This document shows positions 42,829-50,377 of a DNA stretch of 64,000 nt, piece by piece; position 1 is the first letter of the stretch, and each line of letters opens with the position of its first letter. The translations under genes and the position numbers were made by a program. The notes under the pieces are model-generated. The model ran no database searches. It was given only the letters and a program-made list of their open reading frames with translations, and was not told where the DNA came from. Source of the DNA: Microlunatus phosphovorus NM-1 (GTDB taxonomy: Bacteria > Actinomycetota > Actinomycetes > Propionibacteriales > Propionibacteriaceae); assembly GCF_000270245.1 (NCBI RefSeq), contig NC_015635.1, forward strand, positions 806,001 through 870,000. Direction: 5' to 3'.

Positions 42829-42947
42829 CGGTGGAGCCTCTCGCGACAATCCAACACGGGCACGGCCGCCACGGTAGTCCGTGCGCGCTTGCCGATCTGT
42901 GAGGCCGCGATTCTCGGGCAGGACGGCACCCGCGTACCCTCGCACGC

Positions 42948-43961
42948 GTGCCGTACACCTACGCGCTCGGCCTGCGCACCCGATTCCGCGGGATCACCCA
43001 GCGGCAGGGGATGGTGTGGCGGGGCAGCGTCGGTTGGGCTGAGTGGAGCCCGTTTCTCGACTACGACGGCGCCGAGATCGTGCCCTGGCTGCAGGCCGCC
43101 GACGAAGCCGCCGAGCAGGGTTGGCCGACGCCGATCCGGGATGAGGTCGAGGTCAATGCCACCGTGCCGGCCATCGGTCCCGCGCAGGCCGCAGCGATCG
43201 TCAAAGCTGCCGGCTGCCGAACCGCCAAGGTCAAGGTCGGCGAGCGCGGTCAGACCCTCACCGATGATCTCGACCGCGTCGCCGCCGTCCGTGAGGCGCT
43301 CGGTCCGCGTGGTCGGATCCGGGTCGACGCCAATGGCGCCTGGGACGTGGACCAAGCGACCAATGCGCTCGCCAGATTGAGTCGGTTCGAGCTGGAATAC
43401 GCCGAGCAGCCATGCCGTACGGTCGACGAACTGGCGACGCTGCGGGTCGCGCTGGCTCGCGCGAACCTGGATGTTCCGATCGCGGCCGACGAGTCCATCC
43501 GACGCGCCGCTGACCCTTATCTGGTCGCCCGGAAGCAGGCGGCCGACGTCGCTGTGCTCAAGGTCCAGCCGCTGGGTGGAGTCCGCGCCTGTCTGCAGAT
43601 CGCCGCGGAGATCGGGCTCCCGGTCGTCGTCTCCAGCGCGTTGGAGACCTCGATCGGGATCGCCGCCGGGGTCGCTCTGGCCGCCGCGCTCCCGGAACTG
43701 CCCTATGCCTGCGGGCTGAACACGGTACGGCTGTTCACCGGAGATCTTGCCGCGCAGCCGCTGATCGCCGTCGACGGGCGGATCCAGGTCCGGGCCGTCA
43801 ATCCGGATCCGGATCTGCTCACGTCGTGCGCCGCGGACGACGAGACCCGGCAGTTCTGGCAGGCTCGCCTCGGGCAGACCCGCCAGCTGGCCGAACGAGG
43901 GTCTTCGCAACGGCCCTCACAGCGGCCCTCGCAACGGCAGAGAGGAGACCTCGATGGGTGA
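42948..43961 (+). CDS. menC: o-Succinylbenzoate synthase
   Basis: 337 residues, actinobacterial MenC. Barrel residues: TAKVKVGER (K-x-K), IRVDANGAW (Asp), LEYAEQPC (Glu), IAADESIRRA (Asp), LKVQPLGGVRA (Lys). It dehydrates SHCHC to OSB. The C-terminal extension repeats SQRP three times (GSSQRPSQRPSQRQRG). GTG 42948; overlaps menD by 8 bp. Confidence 0.94.
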   Translation: MPYTYALGLRTRFRGITQRQGMVWRGSVGWAEWSPFLDYDGAEIVPWLQAADEAAEQGWPTPIRDEVEVNATVPAIGPAQAAAIVKAAGCRTAKVKVGERGQTLTDDLDRVAAVREALGPRGRIRVDANGAWDVDQATNALARLSRFELEYAEQPCRTVDELATLRVALARANLDVPIAADESIRRAADPYLVARKQAADVAVLKVQPLGGVRACLQIAAEIGLPVVVSSALETSIGIAAGVALAAALPELPYACGLNTVRLFTGDLAAQPLIAVDGRIQVRAVNPDPDLLTSCAADDETRQFWQARLGQTRQLAERGSSQRPSQRPSQRQRGDLDG

Positions 43962-45573
43962 TGCGTCTCGCTGCGCCCAGCTGGTGGTCACCGAACTGCT
44001 CGGTGTGGGCGTACAAGAAGTGGTGCTCTCTCCCGGATCGCGCAGCGCACCGCTGGCGTACGAGCTGTTCGAGGCCGACAAGATCGGGCTGCTGCGACTG
44101 CATGTCCGGATCGACGAGCGTACGGCCGGCTTCCTCGCACTGGGCTTGGCCAAAGCCTCGGAACGTCCGGTGGCGGTCATCACGACCTCGGGTACGGCCG
44201 CTGCCAATGTCCATCCCGCCGTGATGGAGGCGTTTCACAGCCACGTCCCGTTGATCGTGCTGACGGCGGATCGACCGCGCGCGGTCCGCTATGCCGGTGG
44301 CAATCAGACCACCGACCAGGCCGGCCTGTTCGCCCGGCACGTGCGTGCCGAGACCCAGATCGATGACAACCCGGCGACTCCTCGGTCCTGGCGGTTTGAG
44401 CTGGGTCGGGTGCTGACGGCTGCCACCGGTGCGCGCAGCGGTACGCCGGGACCGGTTCACATCAACGTCTCGTTCAGTGAGCCGTTGGTGCCAGGGCCGG
44501 AGAGTCCTCCGATCCAGCCCGAGATGACGGTGTTTCCGCGCACCTGGCAGGCGGAACCGGTCGAGCTCACGCCCGGACCGCAGACTCTGGTCGTCGCCGG
44601 GGCCATGTCACCGGCAGCCGGGGCGGCTGCCCGGGCGTTTGCCGAGCGGGCCGATCTGCCCCTGCTCGCCGAGTCGGTGAGCAATGCGCGCGGGGGTCCG
44701 AATGCCCTGACCACCGGTCGGTTGCTGCTGCGTACCGAGCTGGGCGAGGAGATCGAGCGGGTGATCATGTTCGGTCACCCCACCTTGTCGCGTCCAGTGC
44801 TGCGGCTGCTGGCTCGCGACGATCTCGATCTGGTCATCGTGTCGTCGACCGCGGAGTGGATCGACCCCGGCACCAGCGCTCGGGTGGTCGCCGATGCGGT
44901 TGCCCTGGACCCGGCCGGTGACGACTGGCGCTCCCGGTGGGGCGAGGCGGATGAGTCGATGAAGATCCGACTGAACAGCCTGCTCGACGGGCTGCCCTAT
45001 CTCAGCGGTCCGACTGTTGCGGGTCGGCTGTGGTCTGCTCTGGGGAGCGCGGACACCTTGGTGGTGGGATCGTCGTCGCCGGTCCGTGACCTGGATCTGG
45101 CGACCGTGACTCCCGATCCGCCGGCGGTGTATGCCAACCGCGGACTGGCCGGGATCGACGGCACCGTTTCGACGGCCATCGGCGTGGGCTTGATCGTGGA
45201 GCGTCCCACCCATGCGCTGATGGGCGATGAGACGTTCCTGCACGACACCACCGGACTGATCACCGGTCAGCTCGAGCAACGGCCGAACCTGCGGATCCTG
45301 GTAGCCAACGACAATGGCGGGTCCATCTTCGCGACCTTGGAGCATGGTCACCCCACCCATTCGAGCAGCTACGAGCGGATCTTCGGCACGCCCCACGACG
45401 TCGACATCGAGCGTCTGGCCACTGCCACCGGCGCCGGCTATTCCCGGGTCGAGACCGCCGATCAGCTGGACGAGGTGCTCGCCGAGCCACCGCTGGGCAT
45501 CGAAGTCGTCGAAGCCGTCATCGACCGCCGCCTGCGCCGCGTCCTGGACAACCAGATCGGCGCCCTCTGCTAG
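43954..45573 (+). CDS. menD: SEPHCHC synthase (ThDP enzyme)
   Basis: 539 residues. ThDP-binding Glu region VVLSPGSRSAPLAYEL and HVRIDERTAGFLALGLAKAS in the N-terminal domain; the Mg/ThDP loop GDETFLHDTTGL...NDNGGSIFATLEH in the C-terminal domain. It adds the succinyl semialdehyde group of 2-oxoglutarate to isochorismate. Overlaps menC, so C and D are translated together, facing menE-menA. Confidence 0.96.
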   Translation: MGDASRCAQLVVTELLGVGVQEVVLSPGSRSAPLAYELFEADKIGLLRLHVRIDERTAGFLALGLAKASERPVAVITTSGTAAANVHPAVMEAFHSHVPLIVLTADRPRAVRYAGGNQTTDQAGLFARHVRAETQIDDNPATPRSWRFELGRVLTAATGARSGTPGPVHINVSFSEPLVPGPESPPIQPEMTVFPRTWQAEPVELTPGPQTLVVAGAMSPAAGAAARAFAERADLPLLAESVSNARGGPNALTTGRLLLRTELGEEIERVIMFGHPTLSRPVLRLLARDDLDLVIVSSTAEWIDPGTSARVVADAVALDPAGDDWRSRWGEADESMKIRLNSLLDGLPYLSGPTVAGRLWSALGSADTLVVGSSSPVRDLDLATVTPDPPAVYANRGLAGIDGTVSTAIGVGLIVERPTHALMGDETFLHDTTGLITGQLEQRPNLRILVANDNGGSIFATLEHGHPTHSSSYERIFGTPHDVDIERLATATGAGYSRVETADQLDEVLAEPPLGIEVVEAVIDRRLRRVLDNQIGALC

Positions 45574-45595
45574 CCGAACCTGTCTGGCTTCAGCT

Positions 45596-46549
45596 TCAGC
45601 GGAGGCTGCTCGGGTCGGTGTTGGCTCCGCAGAGCACCACGCAGACCTTCTCCTCCGGTCGAGGGCGATAGCCGGCTGGGTCGAGCAGTCCAGCCAGGGC
45701 CGCTCCGGCGGCATGTTCGACGGCGAGGCGATAGTCGTCCCACAACAGCTGGCGTGCTGACACGATCGCGGAGTCTGGCACCGTCACCGAGGTCACGTTG
45801 CCTCGGAGGGCTGCCCGAGAGGCCAGCTCGGAGACGCGGCGGGCGCCCAGCGAGTCTGCGGCCACCGAGTCCACGCTGACGTCGACGGGTCGGCCCGCCT
45901 GCAGGGCGGCGTTCAATGCACGACAACCCTCGGGTTCCACGGCGACGGTATGCACCCCGTACTGCCGGGCGGCGGTGGCCACACCGGTGAACAGCCCACC
46001 GCCACCCACGGCCACGACCACCGTGTGCAGATCGGGAAGCTGCGCGTGAAGCTCCATCATGAGCGTTCCTGCACCGGCAGCAATGAGCGGGTGATCGTAG
46101 GCGTGCGAGGTCAATGCCCCGGTGGTGGCGGCGTACTCCGCACAAGCAGCCAGCGCATCGGCGTATTCGGTGCCGACCAACCGGACGTCGGCACCATAAC
46201 CACGCAGCCGATCCACCTTCACCCGGGGTGCTGTGGCCGGGAGGAACACCGTCGCCGGTACGCCTTGCTCTCTTGCAGCCCAGGCGCAGGCCATACCGGC
46301 GTTGCCACCCGACGCAATGGTCACGCCGGCATCGGGCAGGGTCCCGGTGTCCCGGTGCGCCTGGATGAAGTTCTGTGCACCGCGGGCCTTGAATGTTCCG
46401 GTGTGCTGCAGGAATTCGAGCGCCAGATACACCTCTGTCCGGCCGCTGCCGGCCAGGTCCGAGTCCGCCCGCGCCACCGTAACCTCGCGAACCTTGCCGG
46501 AGATGCGTTCGGCGGCAGCCTCGACCTGGGAGTACGTCAGCTCATCCAC
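45596..46549 (-). CDS. Serine/threonine dehydratase-like PLP enzyme
   Basis: 317 residues, fold-type II. PLP Lys in GTFKARGAQNF, phosphate loop SGGNAGMA, glycine loop VVVAVGGGGLFTGVA, and the late Cys region VVLCGANTDPSS. Ammonia-lyase acting on Thr/Ser or 3-hydroxyaspartate. GTG 46549 follows GGGAGA. It ends 23 bp from menD on the opposite strand, with no obvious terminator between. Confidence 0.88.
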   Translation of the reverse strand: MDELTYSQVEAAAERISGKVREVTVARADSDLAGSGRTEVYLALEFLQHTGTFKARGAQNFIQAHRDTGTLPDAGVTIASGGNAGMACAWAAREQGVPATVFLPATAPRVKVDRLRGYGADVRLVGTEYADALAACAEYAATTGALTSHAYDHPLIAAGAGTLMMELHAQLPDLHTVVVAVGGGGLFTGVATAARQYGVHTVAVEPEGCRALNAALQAGRPVDVSVDSVAADSLGARRVSELASRAALRGNVTSVTVPDSAIVSARQLLWDDYRLAVEHAAGAALAGLLDPAGYRPRPEEKVCVVLCGANTDPSSLR

Positions 46550-46614
46550 CGCTGGATTCTCCCAGCTTGCGTCGCTGACCGACGTGCCGGAGGTGTGGCT
46601 GACTCACCTGACCC

Positions 46615-46689
46615 CGCCCGGACCTGGTCGGGGGTCGGTATCTCGCGGACGCGGAACGACCGGGGTTCGTCGTAGACGACAGCCTTCAC
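46615..46689 (-). pseudogene. Zinc alcohol dehydrogenase remnant (N-terminus only)
   Basis: GTG 46689 starts VKAVVYDEPRSFRVREIPTP, a typical MDR/zinc-ADH N-terminus, but homology ends at DQV where the GEV/catalytic-zinc region should follow. About 25 of ~340 codons remain. It lies directly behind the kinase remnant with operon-like spacing. Confidence 0.7.
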
Positions 46690-46694
46690 GGTGG

Positions 46695-46943
46695 TCAACT
46701 TCCACTCAGGGTAGTTTCGGTCAACTGCACGATCAGGTCGGCTCGGTTCCGGCTCGACTCGACGACGGCGTTCGCCTCGTCGACTCCGTGCACCCAGGCT
46801 GTGGCTGTCTAGACCGATTCGCGGTAGGACTGGTGCCTGGCCACCAGCCGATCGACGCGCTCGTTGGCCGCGACGTCGAGGAACCAGGCCTCGTCCAGCC
46901 GGTCGCGGATGCCGGTCCAGCCGGGTTGCCATGTCACCGGTGT
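46695..46943 (-). pseudogene. P-loop sugar-kinase remnant (C-terminus with in-frame stop)
   Basis: One frame reads WTGIRDRLDEAWFLDVAANE, then RVDRLVARHQSYRESV, a TAG stop, then TATAWVHGVDEANAVVESSR and NRADLIV. This is the C-terminal part of the nucleoside/fructose-kinase-like P-loop family (IRDRLDEAWFLDV...RLVARH...AWV-GVDEAN). The N-terminal P-loop part is absent. Together with the dehydrogenase remnant it marks a lost sugar-alcohol operon. Confidence 0.65.
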
Positions 46944-47078
46944 CAAACCTGCGGGCGCTACCTGGGAGGAGATGAATGTGACCGGTGATAATTCGGTGAG
47001 AAGTGGCTACGCTCAGGCCCTGAACAACGACTACCTGGCCCCGACATGGCCGAGCCCTCAATGGCGAAGAGGACCCAC

Positions 47079-47807
47079 ATGACAGACTTCAACGGCCGCC
47101 CGATCCTGGTCACCGGGGCCAGCGGGGGCATCGGCGGCGAGACCGCTCGCCAGCTCGTCGCGGCCGGCGCCGACGTGATCGCCAGCGGACGCTCGGAGGA
47201 GGCCCTGGGTACGTTGTCGCAGGAGATCGGCTGCCGGGTGCTGCCGTTCGACCTCACCTCCGAGGACGGCGTCCGCGAAGCTCTTGACGGTCTCGACGTG
47301 TACGGCGTGGTGAACTGCGGTGGTTACGGTGGCGAGATCGCTACGCCGATGGACACCGACATCGCCGTATTCGACAAGGTGATCACCATCAACGCCCGTG
47401 GTGCACTGCTGGTCACCAAGTACACGTCGCGCTCGATGGTCCGGCTCGGCCGGGGCGGTTCGATCGTCAACGTGTCCTCCCAGGCGAGCCTGGTCGGGCT
47501 GAGCGGCCACATCTCGTACGGCTCCTCGAAAGCCGCTCTGGACAACATCACCCGTGTCTCCGCCTTGGAGTTGGGCAAGTACAACATCCGGGTCAACAGT
47601 GTGAATCCGACCGTCGTGATGACCCCGATGTCGGCCTGGTACTGGGGCCGGCCGGACATCGAGGGCCCATTCCTGGAGGCGATGCCGCTGGGACGATGGG
47701 CGACCGAGGCCGAGATCGCCGCGCCGATCGTGTTCTTGTTGAGCGATGGTGCATCGATGATCAGCGGGGTGTCGCTGCCGATCGACGGGGGCTATACCTG
47801 CTGCTGA
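47079..47807 (+). CDS. SDR, L-xylulose reductase-like
   Basis: 242 residues from ATG 47079 (AAGAGGA upstream). Cofactor loop TGASGGIGG, NCGGYGG in place of NNAG, catalytic SSQASLVG...YGSSKAAL, and the stretch NIRVNSVNPTVVMTPM, characteristic of L-xylulose/dicarbonyl reductases. Probably interconverts a ketose and a polyol. Next gene is a LacI regulator 113 bp downstream, so it is likely the surviving enzyme of the decayed sugar-alcohol locus. Confidence 0.83.
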   Translation: MTDFNGRPILVTGASGGIGGETARQLVAAGADVIASGRSEEALGTLSQEIGCRVLPFDLTSEDGVREALDGLDVYGVVNCGGYGGEIATPMDTDIAVFDKVITINARGALLVTKYTSRSMVRLGRGGSIVNVSSQASLVGLSGHISYGSSKAALDNITRVSALELGKYNIRVNSVNPTVVMTPMSAWYWGRPDIEGPFLEAMPLGRWATEAEIAAPIVFLLSDGASMISGVSLPIDGGYTCC

Positions 47808-47920
47808 CCGCTCACGGGTCGACAGCTCGCACCTCGGGTGCAGCGCGTTCGCGGTCCGGACCTGAGAGCATGTCACCGGCGGATACGGGTCCTGCTGCCG
47901 GACATGAAGGAGCAGGTGCG

Positions 47921-48931
47921 ATGGTGACGATGCGCGACGTGGCCGCCGTCGCCGGCGTCAGCGCCAAGACCGTTTCGCGTGTCTTCAACGACAACCCGCA
48001 CGTCACGGCCGAGACCAAGCAGCGGGTCGAGGCGGCCCTTCGTGAGCTGAACTACGTGCCGAACGCGATCGCGACCACCTTCCGTACCGGCCGGGCCCCT
48101 GTCATCGGTGTCGCAGTGCCCGACATCATCGACCCGTTCTTCGCCTCCATCGCCAAGGCGGCGGAGACTCTCGCCGCCGAGCACGGTATGTCGGTCGTGA
48201 TCACGAATCTCCGCAGCCCCGACCGTGAGCCCGAGGTGGTGCAATCACTCCTGCGGCAGGCGCTCAGCGGGCTGGTGATAGCCCCGGCCGCCTTGGACCA
48301 CGGCTATCTCAAGGCCTGGATCGATCGCACCCCTGTGGTCTTCGTCGACCGCCAGCCGGTGGGAGTGGCGGCCGACTCTTTCATCGAGGACGACGTCGGT
48401 GGTGCTCACTTGGCAACCAGCCACCTCGTCGAGCACGGCCACACCCGCATCGGGTTCATTGGCGACGATCTCGCCCTGCCCACCACCCGGGCCCGTCTCG
48501 AGGGATATCGGGCCGCCCTGAGTGACGCCGGGATAGCCCTCGACGACAGTCTGGTCGCGGTGGGCGCCGTCGATCGTGCCGGGGCCGCCGCGACGTTCGC
48601 GGACCTCGATCGTGCCGGTCCCAGCGCGGTGTTCTGCTCCAACGCCCGTGCTGCGATCAGTCTCGTCCCCATCCTGCAGGACAGTGGCCTGGCCATCACC
48701 ACCTTCGGTGACTTCCCTCTGGCCGACATGCTCACGCCGTCCTGGACCGTGATCGACCAGGACCCGCTGCAACTCGGCGCCCTCGCCGCCCAGCGGATCT
48801 TGGATCGGCTCGCCAAACCCAACCGCCGTTACCGGCGCCGTACGGTATTGCCGGTCCGGCTGGTCGAGAGAGATTCCTGCCGGATCGCCACCCGGCTGGA
48901 GGGATTCCGGCTGGCCGCCGACCGGCGCTGA
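47921..48931 (+). CDS. LacI-family transcriptional regulator
   Basis: 336 residues from ATG 47921 (AAGGAG upstream). HTH: TMRDVAAVAGVSAKTVSRVF, hinge NYVPNAIA, then a periplasmic-binding-protein-like sensor (GVAVPDIIDPFFASIAKAAE, VFVDRQPVG, GHTRIGFIGDD). It should respond to a sugar or polyol and control the SDR and the former kinase-dehydrogenase operon; the inducer is unknown. Confidence 0.92.
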   Translation: MVTMRDVAAVAGVSAKTVSRVFNDNPHVTAETKQRVEAALRELNYVPNAIATTFRTGRAPVIGVAVPDIIDPFFASIAKAAETLAAEHGMSVVITNLRSPDREPEVVQSLLRQALSGLVIAPAALDHGYLKAWIDRTPVVFVDRQPVGVAADSFIEDDVGGAHLATSHLVEHGHTRIGFIGDDLALPTTRARLEGYRAALSDAGIALDDSLVAVGAVDRAGAAATFADLDRAGPSAVFCSNARAAISLVPILQDSGLAITTFGDFPLADMLTPSWTVIDQDPLQLGALAAQRILDRLAKPNRRYRRRTVLPVRLVERDSCRIATRLEGFRLAADRR

Positions 48932-48952
48932 CATTCGTGACTCAGTGCTCGG

Positions 48953-50212
48953 TCAGAGTGTGCGCCAGAGCGCGGAAATCGGGATGGCGCGCAGGCGGTT
49001 GCCGAACGGCAGCGTTTGGGCGCCCGTATACAGGACTATGCCGACCACGAGATCGTCGCCAAGGCGTTCGGCGAGGTGGCGAATGCCGCGGAAATCCTCC
49101 GTTCGTACGGTTGAGGCTGCTTTCACTTCGATCGCGATGACCCGGCGGCGGCGATCCTCGAGCACCAGGTCGACTTCGACTCCGTCGCGGGTTCGGTAGT
49201 GGCTCAGCCGGGCGCGGGTGTGTGACCAGGTGAGCTGGCGGGCAATCTCCATGGCCACAAATCCCTCCATCAGGGCGCCGAGGGGTGCGTCTGGCCGGCG
49301 AAGGGATGCGGCATCTTGGTCAAGCAGGTTGGCGGCAATGCCACTGTCTACGAACGCCAGCTTTGGTGCCGCGGTTGCTCTGGTGTTGATGTTGCGGGCC
49401 CAGGCAGGGATCCGCTTGATCAGGAAAACCTCTTCCAGTAAGCGCAGATAGCGGGCGACAGTGTCACGTGGGAGACCGATTTTGGTGGCGAGTGAGCCCG
49501 CAGCCAGCGTTTGCCCGGAGCGACCCGCGAGAACCTCGATCAGCGTATGCATTTCAGGTCCACGCTGGATCTCGGAGAGTTGGACGACGTCACGATTGAC
49601 GAGATCGCCGACATAGGAATCGAGGAAGCGGGCCCGTCGCGGGGCTGGTCTCCCGATCGCGCCGGGGAACCCGCCACGTACGAGTCGCTCGATGTATGCC
49701 GTGCGGGATTCGTCGGATTCGTGGCGGAAGTCTGCGCCGAGGGTGAAGATCGCGTCCACGAAGCCGTCGGCTTCGTGCTCGATCTCGCCTTGTGACAGTG
49801 GCCAGAGCTCGATGGTCTCGGTGCGCCCCGGAAGCGCGTCGGTGACGCCACGCATCGCTAGCACGCGGGCCGACCCAGTGAGGAGGAACTGCCCCGGATC
49901 GGCGTTCTGATCGACTACCGCCTTGATGGCGAGCAGCAGTTCAGGCGCACGCTGGACCTCGTCGATGATCTGCATCTGTCCGGTCGGTGCCACGAAACCT
50001 GCTGGGTCGGACAGCGCCGCGGCACGGGTCGGTGCGTCGTCCAAGGTCCGCCACACGGCATCGGCGCCCAACTGGGCGGCCAGCGTGCTCTTGCCACTCT
50101 GCCTGGCGCCGTTGATGAGCACCACTCTGGTATCTGCCAATGCTTCGCGGGCGGTATCGAACGCATGGCGAGGGAGCACTTTGCCTAGTGGCGACGGGGG
50201 AACGCGGACCAT
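48953..50212 (-). CDS. AAA ATPase with DUF4143
   Basis: 419 residues: Walker A NGARQSGKSTLAAQLG, Walker B MQIIDEVQRAPELL, sensor region FLLTGSARVLAM, then a C-terminal DUF4143 with restriction-endonuclease-like fold: VEVDLVLEDRRRRVIAIEVK keeps the D...E-x-K of PD-(D/E)xK nucleases. Widespread in prokaryotes; cellular role unknown, often near stress or mobile genes. Upstream are three 23-bp repeats (50271-50338). Confidence 0.9.
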   Translation of the reverse strand: MVRVPPSPLGKVLPRHAFDTAREALADTRVVLINGARQSGKSTLAAQLGADAVWRTLDDAPTRAAALSDPAGFVAPTGQMQIIDEVQRAPELLLAIKAVVDQNADPGQFLLTGSARVLAMRGVTDALPGRTETIELWPLSQGEIEHEADGFVDAIFTLGADFRHESDESRTAYIERLVRGGFPGAIGRPAPRRARFLDSYVGDLVNRDVVQLSEIQRGPEMHTLIEVLAGRSGQTLAAGSLATKIGLPRDTVARYLRLLEEVFLIKRIPAWARNINTRATAAPKLAFVDSGIAANLLDQDAASLRRPDAPLGALMEGFVAMEIARQLTWSHTRARLSHYRTRDGVEVDLVLEDRRRRVIAIEVKAASTVRTEDFRGIRHLAERLGDDLVVGIVLYTGAQTLPFGNRLRAIPISALWRTL

Positions 50213-50270
50213 GCCTGCCCTGCCTAACGAGTGCGGTAGTCAGGCCAAACTACCTCATGCAGATAGTCAG

Positions 50271-50338
50271 ATGCGTGTTTTGCCGGATAGTTCGTGCGTG
50301 ATTTGCCGCTAGTACCGTGCGTGTTTTGCCGCTTCCGG
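50271..50338. repeat. Three 23-bp direct repeats upstream of the ATPase
   Basis: ATGCGTGTTTTGCCGGATAG (50271), GTGCGTGATTTGCCGCTAGT (50294) and GTGCGTGTTTTGCCGCTTCC (50317) share TGCGTGxTTTGCCG at exactly 23-bp spacing, about two helical turns. They are 59-126 bp before the ATPase start, on the upstream side: candidate operator or iteron-like array. Confidence 0.75.
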
Positions 50339-50377
50339 CGCGGGGGAGGGTCACCAGTCCCGACCGTGCCCGCAGAG

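Noticed and set aside
46537-47061. 174-codon minus-strand frame
   Set aside because: Joins the wrong frame of the kinase remnant to the ADH remnant; the kinase homology is in another frame with a stop codon.
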